Assembly: GCA_036787815.1 (NCBI GenBank)
Contig: DAIQOP010000030.1
Location: forward strand, 1-21,409
Reading direction: 5' to 3'
Length of the DNA: 21,409 bases
DNA from: DATBAK01 sp036787815
Lineage (GTDB): Bacteria > Actinomycetota > Acidimicrobiia > IMCC26256 > PALSA-610
How positions within the stretch are numbered: position 1 is the first letter of the stretch; every line of letters starts with the position of its first letter. The notes under the pieces are model-generated. The model was not told where the DNA came from, made no database searches, and saw only the letters and a program-made list of their open reading frames with translations. A program made the position numbers and the translations under genes. Below, piece by piece: positions 18,270 to 21,409 of this stretch.

Positions 18270-18276
18270 GCCCTCG

Positions 18277-18299
18277 ACCTTAGAAGCCGGGTCGGACAC
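18277..18299 (-). promoter_or_regulatory. Candidate promoter of the gyrB-like operon, same architecture as the herA promoter
   Basis: On the minus strand GTGTCCGAC (18299-18291) is followed by 8 bases and TAAGGT (18282-18277). The eight bases TGTCCGAC, the 8-base gap and a TAnnnT -10 box are shared with the site upstream of the herA-like gene. The start of transcription would fall on or next to the ATG at 18269, giving a leaderless transcript, which is common in actinobacteria. Confidence 0.5.
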
Positions 18300-18304
18300 A
18301 CCGA

Positions 18305-19624
18305 GTGATCCGGCCGGTCCGCCGCGCCGAGAATCTCGGCGGTTACGTTCCGCCAGTGCAGCGGGCGTCGTTGGGGCCACGGTTCCAGAAGGTGTGGGCG
18401 GCCTCGGCGATCTCGCTCGTTGGCGACGGGCTGATCCTGGCCGCGATGCCGCTCCTGATCGCGGGCCTGACCGGCAGCACGGCGCTCATCTCCGGCCTCG
18501 AGGTCGCGCGGGGCCTCCCGTGGCTCCTGTTCGGCCTCTTCGGCGGCGTGGTGGCCGATCGGCTCGACCGGCGCCGGGTCATGGCCCTCGTCGACTCGGG
18601 GCGGTGCATCGCCGTCGGGCTCCTCGCCGTCGCAAGCTGGCGCGGCGACGCGTCGGTCGCCCTGGTGTGGGTCGTCGCGTTCCTGCTCGGCTCGGGCGAG
18701 GTCTTCTTCGACAACTCGGCCCAGTCGATCCTGCCCAGCCTCGTCGAGGCCGAGCAGATCGAGCGGGCCAACGCTCGCTTCATCGTGACGGAGAACGTCG
18801 CCCGTGATCTCGCCGGCCCCGCCGTCGGCGCGGCCCTGTTCGCGAGAGCGGCTTCACTCCCGTTCGCCCTCGACTCGGCGTCGTTCCTCGCGGCGTCGCT
18901 GCTCGTCTTCACGCTCTCCGGCACGTACCGGGCCCGGGCCCGCCCGCGGCGCAGGCCGACGACACGGCGCGCCCGCGACCAGGAGCGGGCGCGGCGCCGG
19001 AGGGAGGATCCGAGCATCCGGGCCGACCTCCGAGAGGGGTGGGCGTATCTGAAGCGCCACGAGTTCCTCCGGTCGCTCCTCATCGTCGGCTGCACCTACA
19101 ACTTCCTCGTCGTCGGCGCCGAGGCCGTCAACGTCGTGTTCGCGCTCCGGGTGCTGCACACGTCGAAGGCGGTGTACGGCCTCGTCCTCACCGGCTCGGC
19201 GTTCGGCGGCATCGCCGCGGGCCTGTCCGCGACCCGGGTCATCAAGCGACTCGGTCCGGGCGGCACCCTCCTGGCCACCCTGCTGATCGCGAGCCTGGCC
19301 GGGTTCGTCGCGGGGACGACCAACACCGTCATCGTCTTCGCGGTGGCGATGGGCGCTGCACTCGCCTGCGGAACCCTCGCCAACATCGTCATCATCTCGC
19401 TGCGCCAGACCCTCGTTCCCGACGAGCTGCTCGGCCGCGTCAACTCGTTCTACCGGGTCGCGTTCGCGACCTCGGCTCCCCTGGGCGCGCTCGCCGCCGG
19501 TCAGCTGGCCGAGCACCTCAGCCTGCGCACGCCGTTGCTGCTCATGGGCGTCGGCACGCTGCTCCTGACCGCGGCCGCGTCGCCGGTCGTCAACAACCGG
19601 GCCATCGAGCGCGCCCGCGGGTAG
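18305..19624 (+). CDS. MFS transporter (MFS_3-like exporter)
   Basis: A major facilitator of 439 residues from the GTG at 18305, or 422 from the GTG at 18356; neither has a clear ribosome-binding site. The shorter form starts 13 residues before the conserved FQKVWAASAISLVGDG segment and fits the family well. About 12 hydrophobic segments are visible. The helix 2-3 loop reads 'GLFGGVVADRLDRRRVM'. The second-half motif is 'ELLGRVNSFYRVAFATSAPLGAL', as in MFS_3/EntS-like exporters. The central cytoplasmic loop is unusually basic, with a long Arg-rich run (about 211-235), and looks disordered. It is only distantly similar to the MFS gene at 12364-13656, so it is not a recent duplicate. It is divergent from the gyrB-like gene. 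The substrate is unknown. Confidence 0.88.
   Translation: MIRPVRRAENLGGYVPPVQRASLGPRFQKVWAASAISLVGDGLILAAMPLLIAGLTGSTALISGLEVARGLPWLLFGLFGGVVADRLDRRRVMALVDSGRCIAVGLLAVASWRGDASVALVWVVAFLLGSGEVFFDNSAQSILPSLVEAEQIERANARFIVTENVARDLAGPAVGAALFARAASLPFALDSASFLAASLLVFTLSGTYRARARPRRRPTTRRARDQERARRRREDPSIRADLREGWAYLKRHEFLRSLLIVGCTYNFLVVGAEAVNVVFALRVLHTSKAVYGLVLTGSAFGGIAAGLSATRVIKRLGPGGTLLATLLIASLAGFVAGTTNTVIVFAVAMGAALACGTLANIVIISLRQTLVPDELLGRVNSFYRVAFATSAPLGALAAGQLAEHLSLRTPLLLMGVGTLLLTAAASPVVNNRAIERARG
18338..18354. promoter_or_regulatory. Inverted repeat just before the alternative start of the MFS gene
   Basis: GGCGG-TTACGTT-CCGCC has 5-bp arms and a 7-base centre, and ends one base before the GTG at 18356. 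If that GTG is the true start, this could be an operator or an RNA hairpin controlling initiation. If the start is 18305, it is within the coding sequence. Confidence 0.3.
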
Positions 19625-19673
19625 GCGGCCGGCACGCGCGTTCCGCCCCGAGCCCGTCGGCCGGCCCGACGCC

Positions 19674-19822
19674 GGTCAGAGGGAGGTAAGGAAAGGCTGA
19701 CCCTCGCGGCGATGTCGCGAACGCGGCTCTCCCCTCATGATGGGACTTGCCCACTGGGGCCCGCTGGGAAGGGAGGTTGGGAGCCATGCGTTGGAAGTAG
19801 GTCTCTCAACTCATCTGTGAGT
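19674..19822. other. Non-coding stretch with several potential hairpins; possible structured RNA, unidentified
   Basis: The 286 bases between two convergent genes (19625-19910) hold no credible ORF. Potential pairings include GGTCAG/CTGACC (19674-19679 with 19697-19702), GCCC-ACTG-GGGC (19749-19760), CCC-GCT-GGG just after it, and ACTCA-TCTG-TGAGT (19809-19822). Part of it (19786-19850) is clearly less GC-rich than its surroundings. I could not match it to a known RNA family. The strand is unknown. Confidence 0.3.
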
Positions 19823-19850
19823 CAAAAACCGATAGTCCAGCTCTTGAAAT

Positions 19851-19886
19851 GAGCGAACCCGCCGGGCCCCGCCGGTGGGTTCGCTC
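19851..19886 (-). terminator. Strong hairpin terminator between convergent MFS and FHA genes
   Basis: GAGCGAACCC (19851-19860) and GGGTTCGCTC (19877-19886) are perfect complements, with further CCGG pairing in the 16-base centre. On the minus strand the stem is followed by ATTTCAAG, a weak T-rich tail. It therefore fits best as the terminator of the FHA gene and may also act on readthrough from the MFS gene. Confidence 0.6.
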
Positions 19887-19910
19887 GTGTTCGGGGGAGT
19901 CGCGGGCGCG

Positions 19911-20510
19911 TCAGAAGCGCGTGCGCGTCATCTTCCACTGCTGGGCCCGGCGGGCGAGCGCCTCCTTGTTGCGCTCGTCGGCCCCGGCCAGCTCGAACTT
20001 GTCGTAGAGCGACTGGAGCACCATCTTCACGGCCGCCGTGCTCGTGAACCGGGCTTCGGCGATCTCGCGGATCGACGCGACCCTGGGCGCGAGGCGGCCG
20101 GCGTCGTAGTGGAGGTACAGGAGCTCGAGCACCTCGGCCTCCGCGGGCGTGAGCCGAACCGACCGCTCCGCGATCCGCCGGGTGGTCGCGGCCTCACCGC
20201 CCGTGCGCTCGTCCTCGCTGCGCAGGAACGTGAGGTCGAGCGCGCCGGCCAGGTCGATCACCGAGCCGTGCGTCAACGGGTGCGGTTGCCAGGGGCGCAA
20301 CGCCACCAGGTCGACGCTCGTGCCGTTGGTCGAGCCGAGATCGACGATCCGCCAGCTGCCGGCCTCCTCCTCGAGGCGCGCGTGGACACGGCTCACCGCG
20401 GCCTCGTCGACCACCAGCTCGTTCTCGGCACCCCGACCGATGCGTATGACCGGAGCGTCCAGCTCCCGTTCGGCATCACCGGCCGCGCCCCGCCAGCGCA
20501 GCATCGCCAT
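19911..20510 (-). CDS. FHA-domain protein with C-terminal LuxR-like helix-turn-helix
   Basis: A 199-residue predicted phosphothreonine-responsive regulator. The N-terminal FHA domain has all signature residues: IGR (G25, R26), SRVH (S40, R41, H43), and 'VDLGSTNGT' (N62, G63). After a linker (about 95-117) the C-terminal part reads 'VRLTPAEAEVLELLYL...', then 'IREIAEARFTSTAAVKMVLQSLYDKFEL' spread over about 147-175. This is the layout of a LuxR/GerE-type DNA-binding helix-turn-helix (eIA..l..s..tVK..l..lY.K). It is divergent from a Ser/Thr kinase, so the kinase may phosphorylate the FHA partner or create its ligand. The ATG at 20510 gives MAM; the second ATG at 20504 has better spacing from AGG. 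A -10-like TACGCT lies 8 bases upstream of the first ATG. Confidence 0.85.
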   Translation of the reverse strand: MAMLRWRGAAGDAERELDAPVIRIGRGAENELVVDEAAVSRVHARLEEEAGSWRIVDLGSTNGTSVDLVALRPWQPHPLTHGSVIDLAGALDLTFLRSEDERTGGEAATTRRIAERSVRLTPAEAEVLELLYLHYDAGRLAPRVASIREIAEARFTSTAAVKMVLQSLYDKFELAGADERNKEALARRAQQWKMTRTRF

Positions 20511-20709
20511 AACCTGGAAGCGTACCGGCGCCCGCGGGGCTCCCCGCCCGGCGCCACCCCCGGCGCCGCCCGACCGTTCGCTCGGCCACGAGTACGCCTC
20601 ACGCGTACTGAAACCCGAGAGAACGGAGCGAGGACCCGCCTCGCGGGGGTGCGGAGAGAGTTATGTCGCGACCTCCACTCCGCGTGAGAAACTGTTCACG
20701 GAGGCGGAT
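20511..20709. promoter_or_regulatory. Divergent control region between the FHA regulator and the kinase
   Basis: The 199-bp region holds a hairpin CCCGC-CTC-GCGGG (20635-20647), the palindrome GTCGCGAC (20665-20672), and an inverted repeat CGTGA-N8-TCACG (20683-20700) that touches the kinase ribosome-binding site. Promoters are not obvious apart from TACGCT on the minus strand near the FHA start. Confidence 0.35.
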
Positions 20710-21409
20710 GTGGCTGGGACGGGGACGCGTGCACCCACCCGGCGTTCGACCGGCTCCCGAATCGGGCCGTTCCGACTGGAGCGCTACCTCGGGGGCGGCG
20801 GGGACACCGAGGTGTGGAGGGCCGACGGCGACGGGATCGTCGTCGCGCTCAAGCTGCGCCGCCCCGGCACGGACGACCCGCTGGCCAGTGCCCGCCTCGC
20901 CCGGGAGGCCGCCGTGCTGCGCCTCGTGCACCACGACGCGCTCATCGGCCTGTTCGACGCGGCCGAGGACGACGGCGAGCCCTACCTGGCCTTCGTGTTC
21001 CACGACGGGCCCACCGTCGCCGAGTGCATCGACGACGGTCGATTCACCGTGGCGGTGGCCGCGGCCACGTTCGCCCCGGTCGCCGACGCGCTCGCGGCCC
21101 TCCACCGGGCCGCGGTCGTGCATCGCGACGTGAAGCCGTCGAACATCCTGCTCACGCGCGACGGACCGATGCTGATCGACGCCGGGCACGCGTCGTTCGG
21201 GGGCACGACCTACGACGGTTGGGTCGACGCGGCGCCGGCGATCGCCGGAACGACCTCGTATCTCGCTCCCGAAGCCGACGACACCCTTCCGGCGCCCGCG
21301 CTCGACGTCTACGCGCTCGGCGTCTCGATGATCGAGGCGATCACCGGTCGCGCCGATGCCGCCGCGGCGCTCGACGCCCCCGAACCGGTGCGCGCGCTGC
21401 TCGTCGCGT
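20710..21409 (+). CDS. Ser/Thr protein kinase, PknB-like (3' truncated by window)
   Basis: The frame is open from the GTG at 20710 to the window end, giving 233 visible residues; the gene continues beyond. The kinase parts are a glycine loop 'YLGGGGDTEVW' (26-36), the ATP lysine in 'VALKLRR' (K48), a helix-C glutamate (about E66), the catalytic loop 'HRDVKPSNILL' (D140, K142, N145), 'GTTSYLAPEA' (180-189) and 'DVYALGVSMIEAITGR'. The DFG metal-binding motif is DAG (D157, A158, G159): the aspartate is kept but Phe is Ala. The start is firm: GGAGG at 20700-20704 lies 5 bases before the GTG, and the domain begins 18 residues later. No transmembrane segment is seen yet; one could be beyond the edge. 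It is divergent from the FHA regulator and likely its functional partner. Confidence 0.88.
   Translation, partial: MAGTGTRAPTRRSTGSRIGPFRLERYLGGGGDTEVWRADGDGIVVALKLRRPGTDDPLASARLAREAAVLRLVHHDALIGLFDAAEDDGEPYLAFVFHDGPTVAECIDDGRFTVAVAAATFAPVADALAALHRAAVVHRDVKPSNILLTRDGPMLIDAGHASFGGTTYDGWVDAAPAIAGTTSYLAPEADDTLPAPALDVYALGVSMIEAITGRADAAAALDAPEPVRALLVA

Noticed and set aside
12364..19624. Two MFS genes flanking the topoisomerases as a recent duplication or mobile unit
   Set aside because: They are on opposite strands, share only family motifs, and have no flanking repeats.
19741..19805. Cobalamin-riboswitch-like words (CCACTG ... TGGGAAGG ... GGAAGTAGGTCTC)
   Set aside because: The rest of the conserved core is missing and there is no downstream gene on either strand for it to control.
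20663..21133. 156-codon frame starting at ATG 20663
   Set aside because: Out of frame with the kinase domain that is clearly read from GTG 20710 and Pro/Arg/Ser-rich like a shadow.

Overview
This is a very GC-rich window with dense coding, heavy use of GTG starts and several stop/start overlaps. PknB-type and MFS_3-type genes, a PTWIW-type secreted protein and actinobacterial-style gyrase subunits suggest Actinomycetota. The class Acidimicrobiia is my best guess, but it is inference. I see no tRNA, rRNA, CRISPR array, transposase or phage gene, so this reads as a chromosomal region.

Layout. (1) At the left edge is the 3' end of a secreted-type protein. (2) Positions 396-6737 (minus strand) hold a four-gene DNA-end-processing operon, transcribed herA-like ATPase, sbcD/mre11, sbcC/rad50, nurA-like nuclease. 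Every junction overlaps by 1 or 4 bases. This is the gene content and order known from archaeal herA-mre11-rad50-nurA operons. (3) Divergent from it are a YkgJ-type cysteine-cluster protein and a COG4705-like repeat membrane protein. (4) Positions 8440-11048 (minus) hold a zinc alcohol dehydrogenase, an unknown 170-residue protein and a crotonase-family protein. A candidate promoter and an inverted-repeat operator lie upstream. (5) Next come a Ca2+-dependent PI-PLC-like lipoprotein (plus) and an MFS exporter (minus). (6) Positions 13746-18269 (minus) hold a type IIA topoisomerase pair, B subunit then A subunit, away from any dnaA/dnaN/recF. Both GyrA boxes of the A subunit are degenerate, and the B subunit has a repeat-containing N-terminal extension. 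(7) A second MFS exporter (plus) is followed by a 286-bp non-coding stretch with potential hairpins and a strong terminator hairpin. (8) At the right edge an FHA plus HTH regulator (minus) is divergent from a Ser/Thr kinase (plus) that runs off the window.

The main discoveries are linked. The herA operon and the gyrB-like operon both carry the same promoter-like string on the minus strand, TGTCCGAC, then 8 bases, then a TAnnnT -10 box (TAGGCT and TAAGGT). It resembles the actinobacterial RecA-NDp (PafBC-dependent) DNA-damage promoter, TTGTCRGTG-N8-TAnnnT. The break-processing operon and the supercoiling enzyme may therefore share one stress-responsive promoter class. The gyrB-like copy would produce a leaderless mRNA.
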